This document shows positions 8,750-17,751 of a stretch of DNA of 64,000 nucleotides, piece after piece. The stretch spans positions 1-64,000 of the forward strand of contig NZ_SNTZ01000012.1 in assembly GCF_004916895.1 (NCBI RefSeq), read 5' to 3'. Under the pieces are notes generated by a model. That model saw only the letters and a list, made by a program, of their open reading frames with translations, had not been told where the DNA came from and searched no databases. Position numbers and translations under genes: made by a program. This stretch comes from Flagellimonas alvinocaridis. GTDB taxonomy: Bacteria; Bacteroidota; Bacteroidia; Flavobacteriales; Flavobacteriaceae. The stretch's first letter is position 1. Every line of letters starts with the position of its first letter.

Positions 8750-9580
8750 ATGATACAATTGGGCGGCCATAACACATTAAAAGTTTTACGTAGCACCAGC
8801 ATTGGTCTTTTCCTTGGAGATGATGAGGGGACGGAAGTACTTCTACCCAACAAATATGTTCCAGAGGATTTTAAGATAGACATGGACTTGGAGGTATTTT
8901 GCTATTTGGACAATAACGAGCGTCCCATAGCCACAACCCTTAAGCCAAAAATCACAAGGAATGGCTTTGCTTTTCTTGAGGTTGTTGAAGTAGGTGAATT
9001 TGGTGCCTTTTTGGACTGGGGCTTGGAAAAGCACCTGTTGGTTCCTTTCAAGGAACAGGCCCAGAGAATGGAGGAGGGCAAAAAGTATGTTGTGTATTGT
9101 TATATGGATGAAAAAACGTTCAGACTGACTGGGTCCAGTAGGGTTGACAAGTTTTTATCCAATGAGGATGTGGCCTATGAAGTGAATGATGAAGTAGACT
9201 TGTTGGTATATAGAAGAACGCCTTTGGGATGGGAGGTGGTTGTAGATGGAAAGTACAAAGGACTTATTTTTGAAAGTGATGTATTTAGGCCAATGACCAA
9301 TGGTGATAGCCTAAAAGGCTATGTGAAAAATGTGAGGGCGGATAAGAAAATAGATTTGTCCCTCAAGCCCATTGGAGCCAAGATGCTGGAGCCCACTGCA
9401 AAAATAATCTACGATAAGCTTGTGCAAAACGATGGTTTTCTGCCTTTGCATGACAAATCATCCCCTGAAGAAATACAGTTTACCCTCCACCTAAGCAAGA
9501 AAGCTTTTAAGAAAGGGGTTGGTATTCTGTATCGCCAAAGAAAGATAAACCTTCAGGATGACGGAATATATCTCTTGTGA
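8750..9580 (+). CDS. CvfB/YitL-type S1 RNA-binding protein
   Basis: 276 residues, the usual length for CvfB proteins. Successive S1-like OB domains are suggested by GLFLGDDEGTEVLLPNKYV near residues 17-40, GAFLDWGLEKHLLVPFKEQ near 84-102 and GLIFESDVF near 165. A C-terminal winged-helix-like part (about 215-276, LHLSKKAFKKGVGILYRQRK) completes the CvfB layout. Homologues bind RNA and affect virulence gene expression in Firmicutes; a role here is unknown. It has its own region between the terminator at 8695-8719 and the next gene. Confidence 0.85.
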   Translation: MIQLGGHNTLKVLRSTSIGLFLGDDEGTEVLLPNKYVPEDFKIDMDLEVFCYLDNNERPIATTLKPKITRNGFAFLEVVEVGEFGAFLDWGLEKHLLVPFKEQAQRMEEGKKYVVYCYMDEKTFRLTGSSRVDKFLSNEDVAYEVNDEVDLLVYRRTPLGWEVVVDGKYKGLIFESDVFRPMTNGDSLKGYVKNVRADKKIDLSLKPIGAKMLEPTAKIIYDKLVQNDGFLPLHDKSSPEEIQFTLHLSKKAFKKGVGILYRQRKINLQDDGIYLL

Positions 9581-9663
9581 TTCTTGTTAGCACCTTCAAG
9601 AAACAACAGCTTGAATTAAAGGGATTTTGATACCGCTGGGTTTTTTTCTTTCAACAAAAACTT

Positions 9664-9671
9664 TACATTTG
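9664..9671 (+). promoter_or_regulatory. Candidate -7 box upstream of the SPOR-domain gene
   Basis: TACATTTG matches TAnnTTTG exactly, 71 bases before the ATG at 9743, in the 162-bp gap after cvfB. No TTG at normal -33 spacing was found. Confidence 0.3.
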
Positions 9672-9742
9672 TAAGTATGTAGATTAACTCATTGACAGTT
9701 ATGTGCTTAGCACAAACTTAGAATCCGTAACTCCCTAGAAAT

Positions 9743-10342
9743 ATGCCTTTTATTGAAGAAAGCGATTTATTGGACCTTCACAAGGACATAGATAAGGCCC
9801 AGATTATTAATGAAAGACTTTTAGACCAGATAAAGTATAAGAACAAAGATTTGCGCAAAATTAGACTACAGCGCAACATACTTTTAGGGTTTGTAGGTCT
9901 TTTTGTAATAGGGACTTTGGCCATTACTTCGTTTACTGCGGGATTGAGTAGCAAACAATCGTACGAGAACCAAAACAATCTTTTGGTTTCCATAGATAGT
10001 CTGGATGCCATTAAAACAAGAATAGATAATCTTAAGAGTCAGAACGAGGAACTTAGCTTGGTAAAAGAGTTTTACTTGGCCAAGGAATTCCTGAACAAAG
10101 AAAAAATTTATTCCGTACAGGTCAAATCCTTTGTGGACAACAATGTAACCTTGGCATCTGAGGCGCTGACCAACACTCTTTTTGTTAAGACCAATCCGTT
10201 CTATGCCTATTCCCTTGGTAATTTTGAAACCTTGGATGAAGCACAGACTTTTAGAAAGCAATTGGTGCAGATGGGCTTTAAGGATGCCTTTGTAGCATCA
10301 TACCAAGATGGAAAAAGAATAAAAATAGAAGACCCGTATTAA
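9743..10342 (+). CDS. Single-pass membrane protein with coiled coil and SPOR-like domain
   Basis: 199 residues with a cytoplasmic N-terminus rich in charged heptads (about 1-45), one membrane helix (ILLGFVGLFVIGTLAITSF, about 48-66), a second coiled-coil stretch (75-115) and a C-terminal SPOR-like domain (YSVQVKSF ... AYSLGNFETLDEAQTFRKQL). SPOR domains bind denuded peptidoglycan at division sites, so a cell-envelope or division role is plausible but inferred. Its stop lies 2 bases before the menA start. Its position between cvfB and menA is where a menB gene might be looked for, but it bears no crotonase motif. Confidence 0.7.
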   Translation: MPFIEESDLLDLHKDIDKAQIINERLLDQIKYKNKDLRKIRLQRNILLGFVGLFVIGTLAITSFTAGLSSKQSYENQNNLLVSIDSLDAIKTRIDNLKSQNEELSLVKEFYLAKEFLNKEKIYSVQVKSFVDNNVTLASEALTNTLFVKTNPFYAYSLGNFETLDEAQTFRKQLVQMGFKDAFVASYQDGKRIKIEDPY

Positions 10343-10344
10343 TC

Positions 10345-11253
10345 TTGGGAAATATTAAGGCTTGGGTACAGGCTGCCAGACTTCGCACGCTTCCATTATC
10401 ATTATCTGGAATTATTTTAGGAACCGCCTTGGCAACAAAACAGGGTTTTTTTGACTTGGGCATTTTTGTCTTGGCACTCATGACAACAGTTGGTTTTCAG
10501 GTGACCTCAAATTTTGCCAATGACTATGGCGATGGGGTAAAAGGCACCGACAATGAAGACCGTATTGGACCCGCCAGGGCCCTTCAAAGTGGATGGCTTA
10601 CCCGTTCAGCATTGAAAAAGGGAATCATTATTTCCATTGCCATCTCCCTGCTTTTGGCCATTGGGTTGGTTTATTTGGCATTTGGTTTGGACAATCTGCC
10701 TTACATACTACTTTTTTTAGTCCTTGGTTTTTTGAGCATCTGGGCGGCCATTAAATATACCATGGGCTCAAATCCATACGGCTATATGGGATTGGGAGAT
10801 GTGTTTGTCTTTTTGTTTTTTGGACTCTTAGGTGTGTTGGGAAGTATGTTCCTGTATACAAAAACCATAGGTTTCACCTCTCTTTTATTAGCTATAGCAG
10901 TAGGACTGTTATGTGTTGGGGTTTTAAATTTGAACAATTTAAGGGATGTGGTTTCCGATAAAAAACATGGAAAAAATACCGTAGTGGTAAAAATGGGATT
11001 CCAGAACGGAAAGCGATATCATTTCCTGTTGTTGATGGTGGCCTTTATTTGCTGTACAGTATATATTTTGATGGAAGACTTAACGGTATTGCAATCCGTT
11101 TTCATGGTTGCTTTTGTGCCGATTTTTATTCATTTAAAAAAAGTTATGTCAACACAAGTGCCCGGAGCCTTGGATGGGGAACTTAAAAAGTTATCCCTAA
11201 GCACTTTTTTATTGGCCATACTCTTCTATACATCAGTAAATTATTTTTTGTAA
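10345..11253 (+). CDS. menA: 1,4-dihydroxy-2-naphthoate polyprenyltransferase
   Basis: The 302-residue integral membrane UbiA-family enzyme attaches the isoprenoid tail to DHNA. The first Asp-rich motif is NDYGDGVKGTDNED, followed by RIGPARAL, and the second is NNLRDVVSDKKHGKNT, both typical of MenA. About eight hydrophobic helices are visible. The start is TTG at 10345, two bases after the preceding stop, so translational coupling is likely; an in-frame ATG does not occur before conserved residues. Confidence 0.93.
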   Translation: MGNIKAWVQAARLRTLPLSLSGIILGTALATKQGFFDLGIFVLALMTTVGFQVTSNFANDYGDGVKGTDNEDRIGPARALQSGWLTRSALKKGIIISIAISLLLAIGLVYLAFGLDNLPYILLFLVLGFLSIWAAIKYTMGSNPYGYMGLGDVFVFLFFGLLGVLGSMFLYTKTIGFTSLLLAIAVGLLCVGVLNLNNLRDVVSDKKHGKNTVVVKMGFQNGKRYHFLLLMVAFICCTVYILMEDLTVLQSVFMVAFVPIFIHLKKVMSTQVPGALDGELKKLSLSTFLLAILFYTSVNYFL

Positions 11254-11286
11254 TTTTGAGATATAACCAGATAAACTTTATGGAAC

Positions 11287-12042
11287 GTGGAGCAACCGAT
11301 TAAAATTTTGATTGTAGAGGACAATGTCATCATAGCAGATGATATGCAGTCCATGTTGGAAGAGATTGGTTATGAGATCGTGGACAACGTCATCGTGTAT
11401 GAGCAGGCAGTAGAGGTGTTAAAGAACAACCATGTTGATTTGGTTCTTATCGATATTATTCTCGCTTCTGACAAAACTGGCATTGACTTAGGAAAGCATA
11501 TCCGGGATGTTTACAATATTCCCTTCATTTTTGTCACATCCAACTCAGATAGGGCCACAGTGGAAAATGCAAAGACGGTAAAACCAGATGGCTATTTGGT
11601 AAAACCCTTTGAGCAACAGGATTTGTATACGTCCATTGAAATTGCGCTTTCCAATTTTAATTATTCAAAAAAGGATGATCCCAAAGCTATTGAAGGAGAC
11701 GATGGGGATAGCTTTACCTCCAATTCAGTTCTAAAAGATTCCATTTTTGTAAAAAAGCAACATCTATATTACAGAATTCAGTTTAGCGATATCCAATTTA
11801 TCAAGGCAGACAATGTGTATTTGGAGGTGAATACAGTGGACAAGAAATTTTTGGTGCGTTCTCCGCTTAAGGATTATTTGGAGAAATTGCCCAAGAACAA
11901 ATTTTATAGAGCCCATAAATCGTACATTGTTAATGTGGACCACATAGATGCCATTAACTCAAAGGACATTATGATCAACAACAACTTAATTCCTATTTCC
12001 AAGGATTTTAAAGAGTTCATATTGTCATCCATGAATAGCTAA
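11287..12042 (+). CDS. LytTR-type response regulator
   Basis: 251 residues. A receiver domain (about 5-125) shows the acidic pair VEDN, the phospho-acceptor region LVLIDIIL, and the KP of YLVKPF. A LytTR DNA-binding domain follows (about 150-250; VYLEVNTVDKKFLVRSPLKDYLEKL ... FYRAHKSYIVN is described here only in parts). The start is GTG at 11287; the ATG at 11280 is out of frame. The kinase gene 548 bases downstream is the likely partner, and phased direct repeats in between may be its target. Confidence 0.9.
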   Translation: MEQPIKILIVEDNVIIADDMQSMLEEIGYEIVDNVIVYEQAVEVLKNNHVDLVLIDIILASDKTGIDLGKHIRDVYNIPFIFVTSNSDRATVENAKTVKPDGYLVKPFEQQDLYTSIEIALSNFNYSKKDDPKAIEGDDGDSFTSNSVLKDSIFVKKQHLYYRIQFSDIQFIKADNVYLEVNTVDKKFLVRSPLKDYLEKLPKNKFYRAHKSYIVNVDHIDAINSKDIMINNNLIPISKDFKEFILSSMNS

Positions 12043-12069
12043 TAAGGACAAAGAAGTATAATATAGAAG

Positions 12070-12093
12070 AGTGCCCAACCGGGCACTTTTTTT
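12070..12093 (+). terminator. Rho-independent terminator after the LytTR regulator gene
   Basis: AGTGCCC and GGGCACT form a perfect 7-bp stem with loop AACC, followed by a T run. It separates the response regulator from the kinase gene downstream. Confidence 0.85.
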
Positions 12094-12138
12094 ATGCCAA
12101 AATCTTTTTTCTATGCAATGACAACAGCTTTTGTGGTG

Positions 12139-12389
12139 TTCACAACAATAATTACCCACCATAGAATGATCACTGTACTTTAGCAGTGTAAATAATTAGA
12201 AAGTAATTTTTTCATTTTCATATAGTGTTCTCGTAAAAGGGTCTTGTCCAAAATGGCAAGGCCTTTTTTAGTTTACATAATCCCTGTCCTCCTGTAAAGC
12301 TCCACGAAATGCACAAAACATCGACAAATGGGAGTTTTGCATATACCTAAAGAGGTTTCACAACAGAAATGGACCGTTTCACAACAATA
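12139..12389 (+). promoter_or_regulatory. Three TTCACAACA repeats, two phased by 21 bp; candidate LytTR sites
   Basis: TTCACAACA occurs at 12139-12147, 12357-12365 and 12378-12386. The last two belong to an 11-base repeat GTTTCACAACA whose starts are 21 bp apart, two helical turns, the spacing typical of LytTR direct-repeat operators. The first and third copies share a 12-mer ending in ATA. They lie in the 548-bp gap (12043-12590) between a LytTR regulator and its probable kinase gene. Apart from these and two hairpins the gap shows no gene. Confidence 0.4.
12240..12269 (+). terminator. Second terminator-like hairpin in the kinase upstream region
   Basis: GGTCTTGTCC and TGGCAAGGCC pair, with G-U wobbles and a terminal C-T mismatch, around an AAAA loop, followed by six T residues. 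No coding gene precedes it after the terminator at 12070-12093, so it may end a small RNA or attenuate a leader. Confidence 0.5.
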
Positions 12390-12590
12390 GTGAGCAACTC
12401 TATGGGTTTGGGTTTAATTTTGAAGCTAAACTAGCGTTCTTTATATACCCCATACTTTGATTACAAGCTATAATACTGGCAAATGGTACGGCTATTAATC
12501 ATTTTGTTTGATGGGGGCACGGAAAAAGGGCACAAACAATAGTATGGACCTTGGCGATATACTCCCAGGGTCAATGTATTTAATAGATTA

Positions 12591-14552
12591 ATGGGACGTT
12601 ACGTAAGATTCTTATTTACTTTTATATACTTTGTTTTTCTTTTTGGTGGGGCTGCACAGTCCATCACTGGAGAGGAACAAAATTCCCTAAAGGAATTTCA
12701 GGATATCAACACACCATCAGGAAGGTTCAATATCTTTTTCAATTCGGTGGATAGGTATCACGAACATTCTGCCTACGACTGGCTCGATACCGTAAAAATT
12801 TACCTTTCCAACGCGCAAAAGACCAAAGACTCCACCGCCACAAGACTATACAAGGTCATGCAGGCACAGATTTACAATGATCTTGGTGAATATGATAAAA
12901 GTACCGCGCTAGCAAAAGAACTTTATGGAACCAAAGATTCTTTGGATTCTGAGTCGCAAAAAATAGTCCTTGAAGTACTGGATGACAATTATGCCAATCT
13001 ACAGCTGTTTGACAAGCAGATTGAAATCCGTAAAGAGAAAAGGGAAATGGGCATCACAGAGAATGTGGCCTTCTACGATATATATAGCAATCTAGGACTG
13101 TACAGAAAGGCAAGAAACCAATACATAATGGAGGTAAAGCCTACCATTGCCGATAACGATTCTTACGGTTTGGCCAAGTACCACAGCAAAGTGGGCAACT
13201 ATTTACGATTGGACAATTCTGCCCCAACAGCCTTAAGTGAGCTAAAAAAGGCCAAGGCATATTTGGATGTTTATCTTAACGACATTTCAGTACAAAAGAG
13301 CGAAGCCGAAATCTTTGAGAGCGATTTGCTCAAGGCAGAGATTGAAGGGAATATTGCCAAATGCCATGTTATGTTGGCAGAGTTTGAACAGGCTATACCC
13401 TTGCTCAAAAGCAGTATAGAGGTTCTGGAATCTTCGCCTAAAAATGGACATAGAAATGAAGTCATTGAGAACACACTATACCTTGCCGATGCAAATCTTC
13501 AATTGGAACGCTTTGTGGATGCCAAAAAAAGCCTTGATGTCGACTTTGAAAACATAGGAATCTTACAAAGTATAAAGCGCAATAGTTTACTGGCCTCATA
13601 TTATGACAAGGTGGAAAACTACAAGAATGCCGCCATGTATTATAAGCGCAATGAACGTATAAAAGATTCCTTGGCGCAAAAGCAATCATCCATCATTAAA
13701 CAGCAATTGGTAACGATTGTGGCCAATGAGGACTTGGAAAATTCACAGCGCCTGATTGATGAGCAAAAGAGAATCAACGAGTTGGCCCGTAGTGAAATGA
13801 AGGCCAAGGATGAGCGCATCAATCTTGTTTTCATTTCATTGATATTCACCCTATTGGGCTTTGCAGGCTTGGTATATGCGTATTTAAAAAGTATAAAGAA
13901 TCAACGTCTGATCGCAGAACAAAAGCATATCATTGAGAATGCCCTTATTGAAAAAGATTCCCTGTTGAAAGAAATTCACCACAGGGTAAAAAATAATTTG
14001 CAGATGGTTTCCAGTTTGCTGAGTTTGCAAACCAAGAACACCCGTAGCAAATCGGCCATTGAAGCACTGGAAGAAGGTAAGAGCAGGGTAAAGGCCATGG
14101 CGTTGATACACCAGAAACTGTATCAGAACGATGACCTCTCCGTTATTGAAATGCAAGGGTATATTGAAAGTCTCATCAACAGTGTGCAATCTGTATACAA
14201 AAAAGGCGGGCATAACATCAGCATTACCATAGATGCAGAAGGTACCGAGCTGGACATTGATCGCGCTATTCCCTTTGGGTTGATATTGAATGAATTGGTA
14301 TCCAATTCGTTTAAATATGCTTTCCCAGAGAACGATGAGAATGGGAAAATCTACATCCATTTAAGAAAAAATGGCGACCAAGGCTATTTCGAATATACCG
14401 ACAATGGTGTGGGACTTCCAGAAGATGCCGAGGAAAGGGCCCATTCTTCCATGGGTATCCGTTTGATGAACAGGTTGGTAAACCAACTTCAGTCCAAACT
14501 GAACATTGACAGAGATAGCGAAGGGGTGCGCTTTTGGTTCAACTTCAGCTAA
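12591..14552 (+). CDS. Sensor histidine kinase, TPR sensor with HisKA_2/HATPase
   Basis: 653 residues. A signal-like hydrophobic N-terminus (about 5-22) is followed by a helical TPR-like sensor region (about 60-390), a membrane helix (about 405-425, LVFISLIFTLLGFAGLVYAY), and a cytoplasmic kinase core. The HisKA_2 phospho-acceptor is EIHHRVKNNLQMVSSLL; the ATPase has the N box NELVSNSFKYAFP and DNGVGLPE. Kinases of this class typically pair with LytTR or similar regulators, and the regulator gene upstream is the obvious partner. The signal is not known. The long upstream region suggests separate transcriptional control. Confidence 0.88.
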   Translation: MGRYVRFLFTFIYFVFLFGGAAQSITGEEQNSLKEFQDINTPSGRFNIFFNSVDRYHEHSAYDWLDTVKIYLSNAQKTKDSTATRLYKVMQAQIYNDLGEYDKSTALAKELYGTKDSLDSESQKIVLEVLDDNYANLQLFDKQIEIRKEKREMGITENVAFYDIYSNLGLYRKARNQYIMEVKPTIADNDSYGLAKYHSKVGNYLRLDNSAPTALSELKKAKAYLDVYLNDISVQKSEAEIFESDLLKAEIEGNIAKCHVMLAEFEQAIPLLKSSIEVLESSPKNGHRNEVIENTLYLADANLQLERFVDAKKSLDVDFENIGILQSIKRNSLLASYYDKVENYKNAAMYYKRNERIKDSLAQKQSSIIKQQLVTIVANEDLENSQRLIDEQKRINELARSEMKAKDERINLVFISLIFTLLGFAGLVYAYLKSIKNQRLIAEQKHIIENALIEKDSLLKEIHHRVKNNLQMVSSLLSLQTKNTRSKSAIEALEEGKSRVKAMALIHQKLYQNDDLSVIEMQGYIESLINSVQSVYKKGGHNISITIDAEGTELDIDRAIPFGLILNELVSNSFKYAFPENDENGKIYIHLRKNGDQGYFEYTDNGVGLPEDAEERAHSSMGIRLMNRLVNQLQSKLNIDRDSEGVRFWFNFS

Positions 14553-14601
14553 ACACTTTGCAGCGTAGCTTCCCAAATATGGTTACATTTGAAACCATAG
14601 G

Positions 14602-15654
14602 ATGAAGGCATATTATAAAAAGTACACGCTAAACTTTAAAAGGCCCAGTGGTACCTCACGTGGTGTACTCACACAAAAAGAGACCTGGTTTTTGATACTT
14701 CGGGACGGAGAGCGTCAGGGTATTGGTGAATGTGGTATTTTAAGGGGGTTGAGCGTGGATGACGTTCCAGGCTATGAAGATAAGTTGCAATGGACCTGTG
14801 CCCATATTCATTTGAAAAAAGAGGAGCTTCTGCAAAATTTGAGGGAGTTTCCCTCGATTCAGTTTGGATTGGAACAAGCATTTTTGTCCCTAAAATCCAG
14901 TGATCCTTTTGAATTGTTTCCTTCTGAATTTACCCAAAATGAAGCGCCTATACCCATAAATGGGCTAATCTGGATGGGAAATGAAGCTTTTATGCTTTCC
15001 CAACTGGAGCAAAAATTAAAAGAGGGTTTCCAATGCATCAAAATGAAAATTGGTGCCATTGATTTCAGCAAGGAGCTTTCCATCCTTGCCTCAATTCGTG
15101 AACATTTCACTCCAGATGAAATTGAACTCCGTGTAGATGCCAACGGTGCTTTTGGACCCAAAGAAGCTTTGGAAAAACTCAAACAACTGTCAGAATATCA
15201 GCTTCACTCCATAGAACAGCCCATCAAACAACAGCAACCAAAAGCCATGGCAGAACTCTGTAAAAACACACCGCTGCCCATTGCCTTGGATGAGGAGCTA
15301 ATCGGCGTTTTTGATACCTCAGAAAAGGAAAAATTGCTGCAGACCATACGGCCACAATATATTATCTTGAAACCAAGTTTGGTGGGCGGATTTTCTGGAA
15401 GTCAAGAATGGATTACCCTTGCTGAGAAGCATGGAGTGGGTTGGTGGATTACCAGTGCTTTGGAAAGCAACATTGGTCTGAATGCCATTGCACAATGGAC
15501 ATACACTTTGGGAAACACCATGCCGCAGGGTTTGGGTACAGGAAGCCTGTATACCAACAATTTTGAAAGTCCTTTGGTGGTAGATCAAGGGACATTGAGC
15601 TATAGGGCTCGGAAGAAATGGGAAAATAATCTAATCAAAAGTTTATGTATATAG
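14602..15654 (+). CDS. menC: o-Succinylbenzoate synthase (enolase superfamily)
   Basis: 350 residues. The barrel carries the superfamily residues in order: KMKIG (catalytic Lys pair region), RVDANGAF, SIEQP and LDEEL for the metal ligands, then ILKPSLVGG with the second Lys. It dehydrates SHCHC to o-succinylbenzoate. N-acyl amino-acid racemases share the fold, but the menE gene two genes on (16561) supports the menaquinone role. ATG 14602 directly precedes the family's N-terminal strand. The last 10 bases overlap the CPBP protease gene. Confidence 0.9.
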   Translation: MKAYYKKYTLNFKRPSGTSRGVLTQKETWFLILRDGERQGIGECGILRGLSVDDVPGYEDKLQWTCAHIHLKKEELLQNLREFPSIQFGLEQAFLSLKSSDPFELFPSEFTQNEAPIPINGLIWMGNEAFMLSQLEQKLKEGFQCIKMKIGAIDFSKELSILASIREHFTPDEIELRVDANGAFGPKEALEKLKQLSEYQLHSIEQPIKQQQPKAMAELCKNTPLPIALDEELIGVFDTSEKEKLLQTIRPQYIILKPSLVGGFSGSQEWITLAEKHGVGWWITSALESNIGLNAIAQWTYTLGNTMPQGLGTGSLYTNNFESPLVVDQGTLSYRARKKWENNLIKSLCI

Positions 15655-16583
15655 AACAAGGCTATAGAGGGGAAATCGGATTATGGAAATTTTTTGTGAT
15701 ACCCTTGGCATTCATGGGTTTTATGGTATTTAACTATGTGATTACGGTAAATTCGCCGGTGAGTGTAGAGGATACCATGCAACAACTCATTGCACAAATG
15801 GGCTCAAATATTGTACTGATATTTCTGCTATTGCCTTTAGCCGCCGGATTGTTGGTGGTCTTGGGATGGACCTATCTTGTACATAGACAATCCATCACTT
15901 CGTTGACCACTTCCAGAAAGAAGGTGGACTGGAAACGGGTTTTTTTCTCTTTTGGATTATGGTCGGTTCTTACCCTCATCCTCACAGGAATCGATATTTA
16001 TGCATCTCCAGATAAGTATGTGCTCAATTTTGATTTGGCAAAGTTTATTCCTTTGGCCATCATTGCCATTGTTCTTATTCCCATGCAGACCAGTTTTGAA
16101 GAATATTTGTTTAGAGGACATATGATGCAGGGAATAGGTATTTTGGCCAAGAACAGATGGGTGCCCTTGGTGGTTACGTCTACTTTATTCGGATTGATGC
16201 ACATTGCCAATCCCGAAGTGGAAAAACTGGGTCATGGTGTTTTGGTCTACTATATTGGAACAGGTTTTTTTCTAGGCATATTGACTCTAATGGATGAAGG
16301 ATTGGAGTTGGCATTGGGATTCCATGCGGCAAACAATTTAATCACAGCTTTGCTGGTCACGGCAGATTGGACTGCTTTTCAGACCAATTCTGTTTATAAG
16401 GATATTTCAGAACCAGCCTTGGGATGGGACGTGCTGATCCCCGTTTTTGTGATTTTCCCATTACTGTTATGGTTCTTCTCAAAAAAATATGGGTGGAAAA
16501 ATTGGAAACAACGATTGTTCGGAAAAGTTATGACCAAGGAAGAATTCGCGACACTTACCCATGAAGAATCCAGTTTGGCATAA
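15645..16583 (+). CDS. CPBP family intramembrane glutamic endopeptidase
   Basis: 312 residues, largely membrane-embedded, with about seven hydrophobic helices. The CPBP (Abi/Rce1-like) motif is visible as FEEYLFRGHMMQG, then LFGLMHIANPE and a later FHAANN. Relatives cleave membrane proteins or act in self-immunity and prenyl processing; no substrate is known here. It overlaps menC (10 bases) and menE (23 bases), so it is co-translated inside the menaquinone operon, although no menaquinone function is known for the family. Confidence 0.88.
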   Translation: MYIEQGYRGEIGLWKFFVIPLAFMGFMVFNYVITVNSPVSVEDTMQQLIAQMGSNIVLIFLLLPLAAGLLVVLGWTYLVHRQSITSLTTSRKKVDWKRVFFSFGLWSVLTLILTGIDIYASPDKYVLNFDLAKFIPLAIIAIVLIPMQTSFEEYLFRGHMMQGIGILAKNRWVPLVVTSTLFGLMHIANPEVEKLGHGVLVYYIGTGFFLGILTLMDEGLELALGFHAANNLITALLVTADWTAFQTNSVYKDISEPALGWDVLIPVFVIFPLLLWFFSKKYGWKNWKQRLFGKVMTKEEFATLTHEESSLA

Positions 16584-17640
16584 AATTCACTCAGATTTCA
16601 AGCTCAATGGGGTTTCCTATTCGCCTTTAGGGATTTCCAAACTGGGCAACACTCTGGTCAATGAGGGAAATTCTTTTGAAACGGCCATGGGGGAATTTTT
16701 ATTGGACTGGTTATCAGACAAACCTACTTTGACCGTTCTAACCTCTGGTTCAACCGGAACACCCAAGAGCATTAAGCTCAAGAAGGAGCACATGGTCAAT
16801 TCTGCTTTGGCAACCGGTCAATATTTTAAGCTAAGGGAAGGAACAATAGCCTTACTTTGCCTTCCTTTTTCAGGGATTGCCGGTAAAATGATGCTAGTGC
16901 GTGCTATGGTCTTAGGCTGGCAGTTGGATTATGTGGAACCGTCTTCAACTCCCTTGTTGGATTCAGAAAAAAAGTATGATTTTGCTGCCATGGTCCCACT
17001 TCAAGTACAAAGTTCCTTGAAGCAATTGTATCGGGTGGACCTATTGATCATTGGTGGCGCTCCAGTGAATTCAACTCTTAAAAAGGATTTACAAACCCTT
17101 CACACCAACTGCTTTGAAACATACGGGATGACGGAGACCATAACCCATATCGCCGTAAAAGCCATCAATGGCCCCCAATGTTCCGATTTTTTTCAAACCC
17201 TTCCCGGGGTTCAAATTTCAACAGATAAAAGAGGGTGCCTAACCATTGAGGCTCCTGACATTTCTGATGAAAAGGTGGTGACCAACGATTTGGTGAGCAT
17301 GGTATCCAAAAACAAGTTTGAATGGTTGGGAAGATATGATTCCATAATAAATTCTGGAGGGATAAAATTGGTTCCCGAACAGATTGAAAGAAAACTGGCC
17401 CCGATTATACCATTTCGTTTCTTTGTTGCGGGTTTGCCGGATAAAGTACTGGGTCATCGGTTGGTTTTAATCATAGAAGGAACCCAATTCGATAAAGAAA
17501 ATCTGTTTGAAACGATAAGTAGCTTGAAAAGTTTGAATAAATACGAAGTCCCAAAGGAAGTCTTCAATATAAAATCCTTTGTTGAAACCAAAAGCAATAA
17601 GGTAGATCGCACCAAAACCTTAAAAAAAGTTTTTTCCTAA
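16561..17640 (+). CDS. menE: o-Succinylbenzoate-CoA ligase (AMP-binding)
   Basis: 359 residues, shorter than the roughly 450-490 of E. coli/Bacillus MenE but usual for the compact Bacteroidota type. ATP-binding motif LTSGSTGTPKSIKL near residue 60, then YGMTETITH near 190 and GRYDSIINSGGIKL near 258. It activates o-succinylbenzoate to the CoA ester. Its start overlaps the CPBP gene by 23 bases. The next enzyme, MenB, is not encoded nearby. Confidence 0.9.
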   Translation: MKNPVWHKIHSDFKLNGVSYSPLGISKLGNTLVNEGNSFETAMGEFLLDWLSDKPTLTVLTSGSTGTPKSIKLKKEHMVNSALATGQYFKLREGTIALLCLPFSGIAGKMMLVRAMVLGWQLDYVEPSSTPLLDSEKKYDFAAMVPLQVQSSLKQLYRVDLLIIGGAPVNSTLKKDLQTLHTNCFETYGMTETITHIAVKAINGPQCSDFFQTLPGVQISTDKRGCLTIEAPDISDEKVVTNDLVSMVSKNKFEWLGRYDSIINSGGIKLVPEQIERKLAPIIPFRFFVAGLPDKVLGHRLVLIIEGTQFDKENLFETISSLKSLNKYEVPKEVFNIKSFVETKSNKVDRTKTLKKVFS

Positions 17641-17751
17641 ACTCATTCAAAGTACGGTTTTACGTTTCGTTTTTTCCCAAATACTAATTGGTGGTTTTGT
17701 ATTGGCTTAATTGATTATAGGTTGGTAGTGAATCTAAAAACCATGTCAATT

